A stretch of 64,000 nt of DNA from Datnioides undecimradiatus (lineage: Eukaryota; Chordata; Actinopteri; Lobotiformes; Datnioididae). A program made the position numbers and the translations under genes. The stretch is from contig WARS01000046.1 in assembly GCA_008933995.1 (NCBI GenBank), positions 4,946,026-5,010,025 on the forward strand, in the 5' to 3' direction. A model generated the notes under the pieces. That model was given only the letters and a program-made list of their open reading frames with translations. It was not told the origin of the DNA and did no database searches. Position 1 is the stretch's first letter. Every line of letters starts with the position of its first letter. Shown here piece by piece: positions 47,860 to 59,489 of this stretch.

Positions 47860-48930
47860 TTTCTCCTCCTGAGTGTCTTGTGTCTGTTGGACCCCGATCC
47901 CGGAGACCCGCGATCCTTATCGAGGATCAGACTTCCGTTCAGTCGAGTGTGACGACTGGAAGTTGGAAGCTCCAGGTGTGACGGAGGTCTTGGGGAGAGA
48001 GTTTGTGTTGCGTCTCCTCGTCCCTCATCGCCCGCAGCACAGAGTTTATATATGAAACTAATCGGATTAAAGGGGATTATGACACCGGCATATCCCAGCT
48101 TCTTGGCTGTTTGGGGAACTCACACATTTCTCTCGCAAACAGTGATTCTTGTCCATACACAAACACACACAACTGAACTTTCACAACAAGTACACCCAAC
48201 AGTATGCTTACACCCACTCAGGAGCATGTGCAGCCACTTGTCTCTAACTGCTTTGAGAAAACTGAGCTGTAAAGACTTAAATATGACATCAGGTATGTAA
48301 AATTGAACTCCTCCGCTCCCTCCTCCTCTCAGCTCACTGTGCTTGCAGGGCATCCGTCATGTCAATGTCACCACGCTCGGATTTTAAGCGCTGCGAGGAG
48401 ACGCTGTTGAGAAACAGCGCAGTAATCAGTAGGTCAGAGGAACAAATGAGGTCCCTTTGCAGAAAGCAAGGCTCAGACTGGCAGCCCTCCTGTGTGATTT
48501 ACACCTGGTTGCAGGTTAATGGGGTCTCTGTCGCTGATCCCTTTCATTCTGACTCGTCCGACCTTCTCTTCCTCTTGATGTCAGCTCCTTTAGTCTCGTT
48601 TTTCCACTTTTTTTCCTCGTCTCTTCTAAGACTCTCTTTCCATCTGTCATCTCTCTCTCTTGAAAGAAAAAAAACTATTTGCCCCCCCCCAGCCCTCACC
48701 TCCCTCCCGCTCGTCCTTCCTATTAAACAAGTCTTTCGCTCTCTCCGTCTCATCTTCACTTTTTTTCTCACACACACCCACATACCATCCTCAGCATTGG
48801 CAAGCACCGGCCCATCCAGCCTGTTGCATTCACTCCTCTCAGCGGTGTTGGGCGATCAATCACATGATTTGATGGTTCTTATTACAGGCCTGCCTTTCCG
48901 GGTCAGGAGGCAGGAATCTTTATAGCGGCA
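47860..48930 (+). other. unclassified region with exon-like signals
   Basis: A CpG-containing patch at 47870-48040 includes a small palindrome (GATCCT, 5-nt loop, AGGATC at about 47910). Three ATG-started plus-strand frames follow one another (47873-48055, 48052-48300, 48359-48925). A CAG/GTATGT donor-like site lies at 48292/48293, and a pyrimidine-rich acceptor-like site ends at 48348. The implied 56-bp intron is shorter than usual for fish, and no frame has a known domain. It may be a noncoding transcript or chance. Confidence 0.15.
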
Positions 48931-50339
48931 GATACGGGCAGTTCCAAAACTTAGAAGAGGAAGAAAACCTCACACAGGTGTGATTTATTATCATTTTTCT
49001 TCCTTTTCGAGGGAAAATGTCAAATACGTTTCACTTGCGAGCCCGTTTTCCTCACAAGGCCGGATCCAAACCTGTCAACAACCCTGCAAACACAAAACAA
49101 CAGAAAACTGAGGACAAATAAAACCTCTGTGCCAAGATTTCGGTGCAACACGCAATCACATGTTTGTGCATTCGCTGCATTAGGAGTCATAACAGACAGT
49201 TAAAAGACAAAAACCCTACCGCTTGCCAAGTCATTGGCTTTGGGTATTTTACATCCTCTCTTTCTTAACAGCGCCTTTTGCTCTGCAGTGCTTTTCTGTT
49301 TCAATGAAGATAAGGAAACACTCCCACAGCACATGCAGGAAATCTAAAGCATGCACAAGCAGACTTGTAAGGTAAACTATTTCCTCTCAGCTCTTAGGTA
49401 ACTGTAGATACCTGCCCACACTTACAACACAGTGCACCATTTGTCACTTGCGTGTCAGTTAATGAGGTACATCACCTTGTGCTGTTCGCTAGAGCCTTAA
49501 GAAGTATTCTCATGTTGCAGCCGGCTGGAGAGAGACGTATATATCTCAGAGCGTGGGTGCAAGTGTTAACAGAGTAGAAGAGGAAAAGGGAGTCCTGCTA
49601 AGCCATAACAGTCACGTTGCCACCGTGGTGCAGGTGAGACACCGTTTGGGAATGCAGCGCACGATGCAGGCCCATTCAGCTCCTGCAGACTGTGGTAGCA
49701 GAGACGTGATTGATTTATGCTGCAGCGCTAACAGGGCATCTTTGATTTACGTGGCAGCGTTAGTACCGTGGCCGGGGCCTGTGCCAGCAAAAGTCCGTCA
49801 GAGAGCCCTGTATACAGAGCCAGAGCCCTGCTGCAGCCAACCTCAAGGATTTTTACCAGCGTTTTAACAGCCTGGCCACCTCTCCTCCCAGCTATTATCA
49901 CTGGATTCCTGTGGGCTAGTTTAAAGAACTGTTTTCTTCCAGTTAGTCTGCTTTTGTGTTGTGAACAATGAACTTGGTATTTGGGTCAGGCAACATCTAT
50001 ACAGTTGTTTAGTCAACATACAGTAGCTCATTCTCTAATGTACACGTGTAGGCGTTTGGGAGTGCACGTTATGGCCCCTGTTAAGAAGGTTAATGACGAG
50101 GACACATAACTCACCGCGCTCATGGACCGTAGCTCCCAGCTCTTCCGTGGTTGAAATCACGCGGCACCTATTTTTGGCGTCCGCCTGAGTGACAGCATGA
50201 CCCCTAAACCCTGACCTTTACACAGCGTGACCTCCACAGCCTGATAATGGAGACAGGAAGGTATTAGGGGGGAAGAGAGCGGAGGGGTTCAAGGGGCGCA
50301 AGGGGTCAAGCCCAAAATGATGCACTGGGGCCGGACAGA

Positions 50340-50450
50340 GGAGAATAAGGCCGCCGTCTTCCCCTTCAGACAATAAGGCCTCAGTTATTGGTCTATAATT
50401 TGGCCGATTGATTACCCCAATAATTGTTACCATAATGAGCTGGTGTGGAG
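50340..50450. promoter_or_regulatory. candidate enhancer with PBX/HOX-like motifs
   Basis: CAGTTATTGGTC, TATAATTTGG, CCGATTGATTACCCC and CAATAATTGTTACC lie within 70 bp of repeat-free sequence. TGATTGAT/GATTGATTA cores are typical of PBX/HOX composite sites. Function is inferred. Confidence 0.25.
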
Positions 50451-53400
50451 AGCCGGCTGCTAGTCAGCGTGTTTGCAACCATATTTTCATGCCTGAATGA
50501 CTTCAGTTGAATCACCACAGGTGTGGGCAGTACAGTGCATATGTGCTCTGGTGCATGCTGCAAAGGCATCTGTCATTACTGTGCCACGGCTTGAAAAGAA
50601 AGATGTTCTCCTGGTAAGTAAATCATCCTGCACACTCCCAGAAAACTGTCAACATTTTTATTATTATATTACATTTTTTGCAGTAGTTCCCATCAGCAGT
50701 AATTCTTCATGATGTCATTAAGTTGGCAGGAAGTGGATAGATTAAGCCATTTAAAACAATCAGTTCATAGAAGTTTTTGCCAAACTTGCCAATAATGAGA
50801 CAAAACGAGCTTCCACCATAGCCGCAATCGCACTTTGATAACTAACACGACCTACAGCAACAAGGGGAAGCATTTTAAATGCCGTGCAAGAATTTCAAAC
50901 CTGCAGGAAGCCCTGACGAAAACTAAGCGAGTCTATGAAATGTCAGGAAAGGGTTGAGAAACTTCAAAACTTAGAAAAGAAAAAACACAAATTCTCACAT
51001 TTGAGGTGTCTTTTCTATCAGCACAATAACTTAATAAATTGTTTCCATGTTTCAGAAAATTTTGATTCAAATTTCCTCTGATTCCAGCTTCCTAAATGTG
51101 AGGTTTTACGTCTTTTTTCTGTTTTGTATACAACTGTAAATCGAATATCTTTGGGTTTTGGTTCCAACCTTTACTTTTCAATTTGTACTTAGTTGCATTC
51201 TGTAAAAAAACATTTCAAAATTACCTCGCGGCATCATTCAGAACTGCTCACTTCTATAAATGTGGCTCTTTGTCTATGAAATAACATTTTTTCCACATAA
51301 ACTGGCATCGCAGTTTCTAGCAGCAAAGTGTGGCTGTGTTGGTTGTACATCCGGTAAATGAAAGAAGCGCTTTCCAGCCCTGCAGCGTCCTGGGGAGAAG
51401 CTCATCTCAGGGTCATTGAGCCCACTGGGGGTCTTGTGCTCTGATGGGTACATACAGAACCAGAGGGCAGCCAAGGCACATACTAGGGTCAAATCAGAGC
51501 ATATCAGTCGACACAGATGATATCAGCGCCAGTTAGCACCGAAAGGGTAGACCAATTATTTGTGTGTGTATGTGTGTGTGTGTGTGTTGATAGACTAGGT
51601 CAGTGAACATGTCAACATCAATAGTAGGGGGTTGTACATAGTTCACTGGTTCGCCCTGAGGGGTGTGCAGCACTGCCTGAAGAGAGTCCGGGTTTTGACT
51701 TTTACAATCAGGTTTTTAATCACTGCAAGAGGTTTATTTTAACAAAACTCTCTCTGTAGTTTGGTGAAGAACACACAAAACATATCGTCTGTGACAGATG
51801 ACAGAGACAGAAGTCTGCACAGTGTCAAATCATATCTCATCTGTGACTGTGGCCCTCTTTGTCTGCCGTTCGACCCGTCTGAGTTCCTGAAGGGGGCAGG
51901 AATGCCGTCTCATTTCCAGATTTCCTGCTGATAAATCCAGGTGAGTGACAGGGATGACACTGCCTTATCCCGCGATTACGGGAAGCTCCTGGAATTCTGG
52001 CACCATCAAAGCACCGTGAACTTCCCAGGCTGCGGTTTCACTGTTCGCTGATCCCTACACATAGCTCCCCAGCATATGAAATTCCCAATCTTGCCATCCG
52101 CAGCACACTTATGAGTGCGCACAGGAGAGGTCAGTACTGCATTGGAGCGATATCCTCCGTTTCATCCAGGTCATGAACAAAAACACCTGGACTTGACTGA
52201 GTTTAGATAGCAGATCACTGGAAAATTACGGTTGTAAGCTTGTTTTGCTGTATTACACTGGACTGCATTCCAAACATATGGTGAACAATAATAAAATGCT
52301 GATTAAGTTTTATAGTAACAGTACTGGAACACACTCCCTTATTCAGACCTAGTCATTAAATTGCTGAAATTGGTATGATGCACTGTAAAAATTCACACTA
52401 ATTATTATGCAAGAGCAACACCAGAGCAACAACAACACATGTAATGAAACTAGCATGCCATACATTCATAACAGCCCAGTGCATTTTGGGGCTCTGTCCT
52501 GAAACTTGACTCCAGAGAACATAGTGTCCTAGCACTTACAAGATCCATAGATGTGAAAGAACGCCGTGTTCTCAACAACCACTCAAGAGCACTAAATGTT
52601 CTCCCCATACATGTTTTCATCATTTGAATAAAGTTATGCATTGACAGCAGCAACAAGCAATACAATCATACAATGTACAATCATAATCATCCAAAGTGAA
52701 CTCACCACCAACCCAAAAGATGCATACATCAAGGTGGGGGATATTCTTTCCTCTTCATCTGAGCCCTATAGGAAGGTAAGGTAATTGAGTCAACAGCAGG
52801 AGTTTCCGCCAATGAACAACAAAGCTTCTCTGCTTCTTGCATGAGGAATGTGTTTTTTCTGACAAGTTGCTCTGTCAGATGTAAGTGAAAATACATTTTT
52901 TATTTGTTTTTGATCAATGTGTCCAAATAACCTGATCAGGGATGGGTTTAAGGGTTGCTCTAAGCAGATTTGAGTCAGACTCAATTGTCAAATGTGTCTC
53001 AACTTGACTTTGACTTTGTATTCAGAGACCAAATTTAGACCTCAGACTGATGACTGAAAGGAGACCTTTTCTTTATAGTTATTCTAAGTTTTAAATTTTA
53101 TTTTTTGAACATGTGTAGGGTGATATGTGCACCAGACACCCCCCAAAGCCAAAATTTAAACTACAAAACACAGGGAAAAGTACTTGACTGTGTCTTTTAA
53201 GGTGAGTACTGTTCATGCTGTTTTAGACTTGGCTTAAAATTAATTTGGTATTCTGTTGAAAAGACATCATTAATATAAAATATAATCAGGGTACTTAAGG
53301 AGACCTAATTGGGGTCTTATAAAAAGTTAAACTATGTGACAGTTACTAACTAAAAACACTCAACTGTCAACTGTTACGGACTGAATGATCACAGGTGTAA

Positions 53401-54189
53401 GGTGTAGCGTGCTGCAGTAGTCTTTGTGACCAGGTTTCAGATTTGGTTATTTTTCCCCGATACGTTTGTATCAACAGTTAAGAAAGCTACACACTAAATT
53501 ACCTGGAGAGTCTGTTTTATTTTGATTTGAAATAACTGAGCAGATACTCAGATGCTGTTCCTTTGTCTGATCTCCTGTCCAGCTCAGCGGCTCACAATCA
53601 CAAGCACTGACTGAGACAGCCATGATCAGATCCTGTTAGGATGGGTGATAAATGAAATGCAACATAGGAATTGATAGTATTTTCAGTACAACGATCTCTT
53701 ACCTAGAGACACTTGAAAAATGCACTTGAATACATCTGATTGGCTGCCACAGCAGAGAGGCCCACGTTGTTTTCCATGGTACTAAAGTCAGTATGGATGA
53801 GGAGTAAATTACTGATTGTTTTATATAAAATAAAACCACTCATTTACAAAGCATCAACATTTATTTTTTTGGATCTTTTCTTGTTTAATCTTTTAAGACA
53901 AACAGGTTATGGTGAACTCTCTGGAAATCTCTGCACCGTTTTATATCTTGTACCTTTCTCAGCTTTATCCTCCTGGAACAAAATGTCCCCATGTGGATAC
54001 CTTCAATTATGTATTCTAATCCGGCCTGCTTGTGCTCTCATTAGTAACCGTGGAAACGGATGTAATCTGGCATTTGTTATTGTGTGACAGTCTGTCCGTG
54101 GCTTACACATGAGATGAATGTGTGTGGGGGTGTTGTGTGCGCACATCCACTTTGCATTTGTCCATATGTTTAAGACTGGGGGCTGTGGC

Positions 54190-54227
54190 CACACACACAC
54201 ACACACACGCACACGCACACACGCACA
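54190..54227 (+). repeat. (AC)n/(CG-interrupted) microsatellite
   Basis: About 19 nt of pure AC followed by GCAC-interrupted repeats. Confidence 0.9.
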
Positions 54228-54598
54228 AGAGAGGAAGTGCCAAATGTTCAACTTCCTGTGTGTCTGGGTCCGTCTCCACAGCTGTGGGCAGACAGAGAGC
54301 AGGCCGGCAGACAGTGCAGAGGTGCGTGGTTCTCCTGAAAGCCCATGAAATAATGGTTTATTCTCTCCTGTGCTTAACCCTGCACCCCTCTCTCCTCCCT
54401 CTCTACCTCTCACACAAATACATTTCTCCCCTCCACTACCTCTCTATAGGTCTGTAAGGCTCTCCTGCCACCTATAGAAGAGGGTCCATACTGCTGCACA
54501 CAGGTTGAGTGCCCCACTGACCTCCAGGACTAATGAAAAAACCCTCAAATTCTCCCCCAACCTCACTGCACCCCATTACTTATAGAAAAGGTTTGTAC

Positions 54599-54622
54599 CT
54601 CCTCCTCCTCCTCCTCCTCCTC
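54599..54622 (+). repeat. (CCT)8 trinucleotide repeat
   Basis: Eight CCT units in a pyrimidine-rich stretch. Confidence 0.9.
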
Positions 54623-54649
54623 TTCGTCTTTACTACCCTCCCTCCTTCT

Positions 54650-54930
54650 TCAGTAGCTCTCCTGCTGCGCTGCGGTTGGCTCCTTTGATCTGGCCCAGCG
54701 CTCTAATTAGAAGGAAGTGAAGTGTAGGCCAGTGAGGTCACCATTACCCGCGACCCCTCTCATCGACCACTCCAAATGTCGTTAGGGAGCGAGACGTTCT
54801 CACGCCGTTGACCCGCTGGCCGCAATGGCGGGGGGATCTGGATCGCGTTAGGGACCCCCGTAAAAATCAGGCACAATTTACATCTAATTTGAGCCGCTGC
54901 AGAGGTCAGTGTGCGGCGTCTCGTTAGTGT
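54650..54930. promoter_or_regulatory. CpG-containing, repeat-free candidate regulatory block
   Basis: Starts with GCTCTAATTAGAAGG, then contains GAGGTCACC, CCATTACCCGCG, several CpGs at 54775-54860, AAATCAGGCAC and CATCTAATTTGAG. CpG density is above that of the surroundings and no frame is convincing, so a conserved enhancer or unmethylated element is possible. Confidence 0.22.
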
Positions 54931-55019
54931 CCAGCTGGGGAGGGCAGGGAGGAACTATATTACGGCCGGACCGAACTGGCAGAACCCTCGTTAAGGGTGC
55001 ACGGCTGGCTCAAGGTTAG

Positions 55020-55260
55020 GAGTTCATCGTGAGCAGAACTACTGGGCCTGAGGTCGACGGTTTGTCATAAACCTAAGAGAATTGCAAATTAAAGTTCCAG
55101 ATTTGTTATGAAAGTCAGGATCGGGACTTCAAGATTTCGGGGGTTGAACATAAATGCGAGCACCGGGCCCCGACATAGCTGAAGGATTTATCATAAAAGC
55201 AATAACTTGGATTTAAAGTTTGAGATTTGTCATAAAAGCAATGATTGGGCTTAGTTAGTG
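55020..55260 (+). repeat. decayed tandem repeat, about 40-bp unit, with TCATAAA-like cores
   Basis: Related strings begin at 55060 (GTTTGTCATAAA), 55100 (GATTTGTTATGAAAG), 55185 (GATTTATCATAAAAGCAATA) and 55224 (GATTTGTCATAAAAGCAATG). Spacings are 40, 85 and 39 bp, that is one, two and one units. Sequence between units also aligns (GAGCAGAACTACTGGGCCTG against GAGCACCGGGCCCC). It is an old minisatellite with a recurrent TCATAAA core. Confidence 0.55.
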
Positions 55261-55707
55261 GATAAGAGTGATGAAACAACATGTATGACTACTGCTTTTG
55301 ATCATGGCTGTAAAGTAGCGGGGGGCTTACTGTGTGTGTTGAGGGATAATGTGTCATTACTTCAGGGATGTGAGTCACCCGAACAGCCTGGCGCACACAT
55401 AAACTAACAGACTCGAGGAAAAAAATGAACACTAATCACACTTTGACTCCGCTTGTTAAGGGTATTTCCTCTTGCTCACTCAAACTCCCAGAGCGATTAA
55501 ATCTCCCAAAAGCCTGTCGAATCCCCGTTGTACCGTGGCTGGAATAAGGGGATCCTGGCAAGCAGAGCACCCTCAATGGCTGCATGTACACACACACCTT
55601 CGCATATGTACACACATGCACCTGAACACACACACCAATAACCTCATCTACTGCATACATACCTGGCCAAAAACGAAGCATGTGTAGGTGCTTGATCACA
55701 TAAGAAT

Positions 55708-55726
55708 GGGGGGGGGGGGGGGGGGG
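55708..55726 (+). repeat. run of 19 G
   Basis: Uninterrupted 19-G homopolymer followed by AGGG. It is able to form G-quadruplex structures and is prone to assembly length error. Confidence 0.9.
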
Positions 55727-55739
55727 AGGGTTTTAAGGT

Positions 55740-57350
55740 AACACATCAAAGCCAGAGGAATATTTTACTTTGGAAAGGGTAAGAACACATCAAACGACAG
55801 ACCCCTGCTCCTCATCGCCCCCCTGCCTGTCCCTCACTCTGCATTGTGTTGTACTAAAATTAAGGGGGTTGGGCGAAAAATCCATATATCTGGCAAGAAA
55901 ATGTCTGCTCCCTGACAGTTCAAAGACCTTGTCAGGGTGGGAGAGCGATGATTTAATATGCAATGAAAATATACACCGTGGGTACATCTTCCCATGCGCT
56001 CATTATATACTCAATCCTCAATTGGAGCGATATTACCAAATTGCGGGGTGTGTTTCTGCATACTACACTTGCCCAGGGTGGTGAGTGATGTTCAGGTGTG
56101 TACAGGTGTGTTCATATGTTAAAAGAGCAATGATGATTTATAGTGCTCTTTATAAGTGAGGAGGCACTTCATGTAATTATCATGTCAAAAATCTTCTTGT
56201 ATGAACTAAGAGAGGGGAGGAGGAGGAGGGGGGTTGGACGTAGGTGTACTGTATGCACACAGTGCTCAGTGTCTGGCTGTCACCCAGAAAGTTGATTTAG
56301 GTGGATTATGTTAAGCCATACCTGCTCTGTGTCTGTCTCTAGATGATCTCTGAGCCGACTTATGGAGCCAGGCCACCCTCAGCTGAGAGCGGAAGTCCCC
56401 TGAAACCATGGATCCACCGGAGACTAATAGATACACCAGCGCAGACGAGACGGGACTTAAATTTATCAGTATCAAGATACTTTAGAAACGTGACTTTTCT
56501 CTGATTCATCTTCGAGCTTAAAAATGAATGAGATTGGCACTTTAAGAAATACATGAATTCATTCTCTGGCAGATTATTACCACTCCCACATCTGTCCATG
56601 GCCATGGCCAGCAACCAGTAAGCTTACCTTACCACAAACACTGTAAACAGGGAAATTAGCTAGCCTGGCTCTGTCCACACACACAACACCTCTAATGCTT
56701 TCTGTTTAACACAATTTACTTTCCACTGGTTATTTGGCAACTGCTGAAAAGGCAAATATAGTTCCTATATGACATTTTTAAATAAAATAAAATTTAATAA
56801 AATTTTTATCTCAAGACCAAAAAGATATAAGCAAACTAAGCAGCAAGCTTCATTTGGATTGAATTACTGTAGGAACAAGCCAGGCTAGACATTCCCCCCC
56901 GAATCCAGTCTTTATGCTAAGCTAAGTTAATTGTATGCTTGCAGTAGATTGATATTTCTTGCATGGACACAAGAGCACTATCAATAATCTTATCAAACTC
57001 TCCACGAGGAAGTTATTAAGCGCATCTGCCAAAATGAAGAACTACTTCTTTAAAGAAGCACACGTACACCCTTTCAGTGGTGATGTCACTCTGCAGCCAC
57101 CAAACCAGAACAGCGCCACTACCATGCAGGCTTCAAAACTGCTTGTTGATGCTTCCAGTGCCAAGATCAAGAACATTTCTGCGAGGAAAACCAATGCGTC
57201 ACGCTCTCCCTTCCCAAAAATCAGCACTACTGGGACCTTGCATCCTCTCCAAGACAGGAACCGCCCTTCCTTTGAGGGCACTTGCACAGCCTGACACACA
57301 CTCCAAAGGGGAGGCATCCTTTCAATGGAGAACAAACATATCCATCAGGG
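55740..57350. other. intergenic region, no gene recognised
   Basis: Purine-rich patch at 56210-56235 and AT-rich DNA at 56700-56830. From 56959 to 57294 the plus strand has an open frame of 111 codons with a fairly even composition, and the minus strand is open for 97 codons over the same bases. No domain is recognised in either. Confidence 0.4.
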
Positions 57351-57370
57351 ATGATTTGTTGGCAGCCTCT

Positions 57371-57675
57371 TAGGAACAACTGTACCTCCGTCTATTCACT
57401 ACAATGGAGAAGAGTGGAAAATCACCAGAGGTTTGGGGAAGTGGTACAGTGATGGAAACAAAGTTCTGGGACTGGAAGGTGACTTGGTTCAACTCCCAAA
57501 AAAAGCCATGACAGACAGGTTCCCTGTTCCTCCAGGCATGGCTGCCGAGTTGCTCTTGAGCAAGAGAGGAGGAGAGAGGGCTCGACTTGTGCCTTTAAGT
57601 GATCTGGATGTGTTGCGTGAGACTTATGTGGGTGAAATCCCTTCACCAAATCCCCTGCCTTAACAGTTGTTCCTA
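57371..57675. other. 305-bp segment bounded by perfect 13-bp inverted repeats, containing an open frame
   Basis: TAGGAACAACTGT (57371-57383) is repeated in reverse complement as ACAGTTGTTCCTA (57663-57675). Between them a plus-strand frame stays open from 57355 to a TAA at 57661-57663 (about 102 codons, mixed composition, containing GKWYSDGNKV and RFPVPPGMAAELL). No target-site duplication is seen outside the repeats. It may be a small terminal-inverted-repeat element, a pseudogene fragment, or chance. I do not recognise the peptide. Confidence 0.3.
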
Positions 57676-57679
57676 GAAC

Positions 57680-58872
57680 ACAGGCTACCTCTGTTGCTCT
57701 CTCTTTTTTGCATGAACAGCATTATCACCCCCGCCAGTGCAGATAAAAGAGCAGAGTCCTCTGTAGCTAATGCCCGAGCTGCTGTTTGATCCTGATAAAA
57801 CACCCGGGCTAGATAACAAACATCTCACACACCCACTCTCTCAACCAGCGACAGGAAGTTATTCATTCATTCTCATAATCAGACAAATACCACCGCTCCC
57901 TGCTTCTCCCTTTCTGTGGTATTCGGAGGAACTTCAGGAAAAGGGACACAGGGAAATGACATTCAAGAGCTGTTTTACAAAAGGGTCTATTTATGACTTG
58001 AAAAATGTAATAAAGTTGCTTTATTATGCTGTACACTGCATTATTTTCCATGGTTTGTAGTGATAAACATTTTTTAAATCAGATCATGTTTTTTTTTATA
58101 TATTATCGTTTTATTTTCATCTTGAGAAGAGCTCCAGTTTTTAAGCTACGGCTGCCTCAGTCACATCTGTTTAACATCTGTTATCCATCAAATTATAGAA
58201 CAGAACAGAAAACATTATTTTTAGCATGCATTTCATTTTTTAGAAATTATTTTAGTTTAATCATCGATTTATTGTGTTCACAAGCATCAGCAAACACTGA
58301 TTTCCTTAATCATATTTGTATTAAGGATTAAAGCTCCTCTGTGCAGGTCTTTGGAAAGATGTAAATGTAAAATTGCTGTTGTACCCTTCTCTTTGCCCCA
58401 CATTAGACCCCTGGCCACCAGGCTCTGACCTTTGACCCTTACCTGTCCCCTCAGGGGCTGAGCAGCATATCAGACCCCCTTTGCCCCCCAGAGGTGGGTC
58501 GCTGCTCAGGACACCAGTCACCTGACAGAGGTGGAGCCAATTATTCTTGTGACAAGGCGAGAGACCCTCTCACGACGGCTCTCACAAACACATCCTCTCA
58601 CCTCTGATCTCTGCGTAAACGCACCTTAACACCCGATACTGTTGAGTCAGGCCTTCGCTGGCTTTTCATCTCTTCACCTGCTCTGTTTTCTTTCTTTCTC
58701 TTATTCTTTTTTTAATGAACGGCCTTAAGGGGCCGGGGAGAAAAATCACAGAGTGAGACAGCTCCTTTTGTGCTCTTATACTTTTATGAGATATAAACAC
58801 AAGGAGAGGGAGTCTGGTTTGTGCAAGTTCTTGGAAACACAACTCTCTCTCCCTCTCTCTCTCTCTCCCTCA

Positions 58873-58906
<34 letters not shown>

Positions 58907-59380
58907 GCACTGATCAAACACTTGTTGTTGTATCATAAAACTTACAGCACCTTTGGAGATGAATACATAAACCAACGTACCATATTCAAAAACCCTAATT
59001 TAGTTAAACAACTAAAGAGAGAGAGAGTGTCAGTCCCAGCATGGCTGCAAGTGTTGCTAAATTTAAACCTGGACTCTAAGTGGGTCTCAGCTTTTTATGT
59101 CTATCACAGCTTTGCGTCAAGCACAAAGTACGCAACAAACACACATCGACACACATGTAAACGCACAAACTCTCCCACACACAAACGTGGTCCATTTGTG
59201 TGTTAATGATTAGGAGAAGGAGCCATTTGCTGGCGATGGGAATGTGGGCAGTGGTTTCCTAAGTGGTGCTATCTGGGTCACAAGGCCAAGGCTGCTGGCT
59301 GTCTTTCTATCTGACACGTGGAAAAGATGCAAACATGGCTAACTGACTGGCATGTTTTATTTTTTGTATTTGTGTTTATT
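57680..59380. other. intergenic region, no gene recognised
   Basis: AT-rich DNA at 58000-58330, a more complex GC-balanced part at 58340-58640 and a microsatellite at 58838-58905. No coding exon or RNA gene is recognised. Confidence 0.45.
58838..58905 (+). repeat. CT-rich tract followed by (AC)16 microsatellite
   Basis: CT/CCCT units to 58870, then pure AC from 58874 to 58905. Confidence 0.95.
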
Positions 59381-59383
59381 TAT

Positions 59384-59480
59384 TTATCCATCCATCCATC
59401 TTCTTCCGCTTATCTGGGGCCGGGTCGTGGGGGCAGCAGCTTGAGCAGGGATGCCCAGACTTCCCTCTCCCCAGACACTA
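59384..59480 (+). mobile_element. fragment of a common teleost interspersed repeat
   Basis: TTTATCCATCCATCCATC is followed by TTCTTCCGCTTATCTGGGGC, CGGGTCGTGGGGGCAGCAGC and AGGGATGCCCAGACTTCCC. This string is found scattered through many fish genomes, typically after (ATCC)n. I recognise the repeat but not its formal class; it is probably a retroelement-derived end. Confidence 0.65.
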
Positions 59481-59489
59481 TTTATTTAT

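Larger units (their letters stand above)
42700..47860. other. intergenic region, no gene recognised
   Basis: Includes purine-rich sequence (42900-43000), GT and CT repeats (43354-43460), a GC-rich patch at 43620-43830 with a consensus RFX X-box, AT-rich DNA at 44700-45180, an imperfect AGN-type trinucleotide region (46258-46385), and an X-box-like plus CCAAT pair at 46582-46602. No coding exon is recognisable. Confidence 0.45.
48930..54640. other. intergenic region, no gene recognised
   Basis: Complex repeat-poor DNA at 49500-50500 is followed by AT-rich sequence to about 53.9 kb. A TG-rich tract lies near 51561-51587 and an AC-rich microsatellite at 54190-54227. A (CCT)8 tract lies at 54599-54622. 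No gene is supported. Confidence 0.45.

Noticed and set aside
54003..54457. Overlapping frames of 111-136 codons around the AC microsatellite
   Set aside because: Their Thr-His and Arg-Val-Cys runs come from the AC repeat; there is no independent coding evidence.
56959..57335. Overlapping 111-codon plus and 97-codon minus frames as a gene
   Set aside because: Both strands are open over the same bases, no start or splice pattern distinguishes one, and no domain is recognisable.
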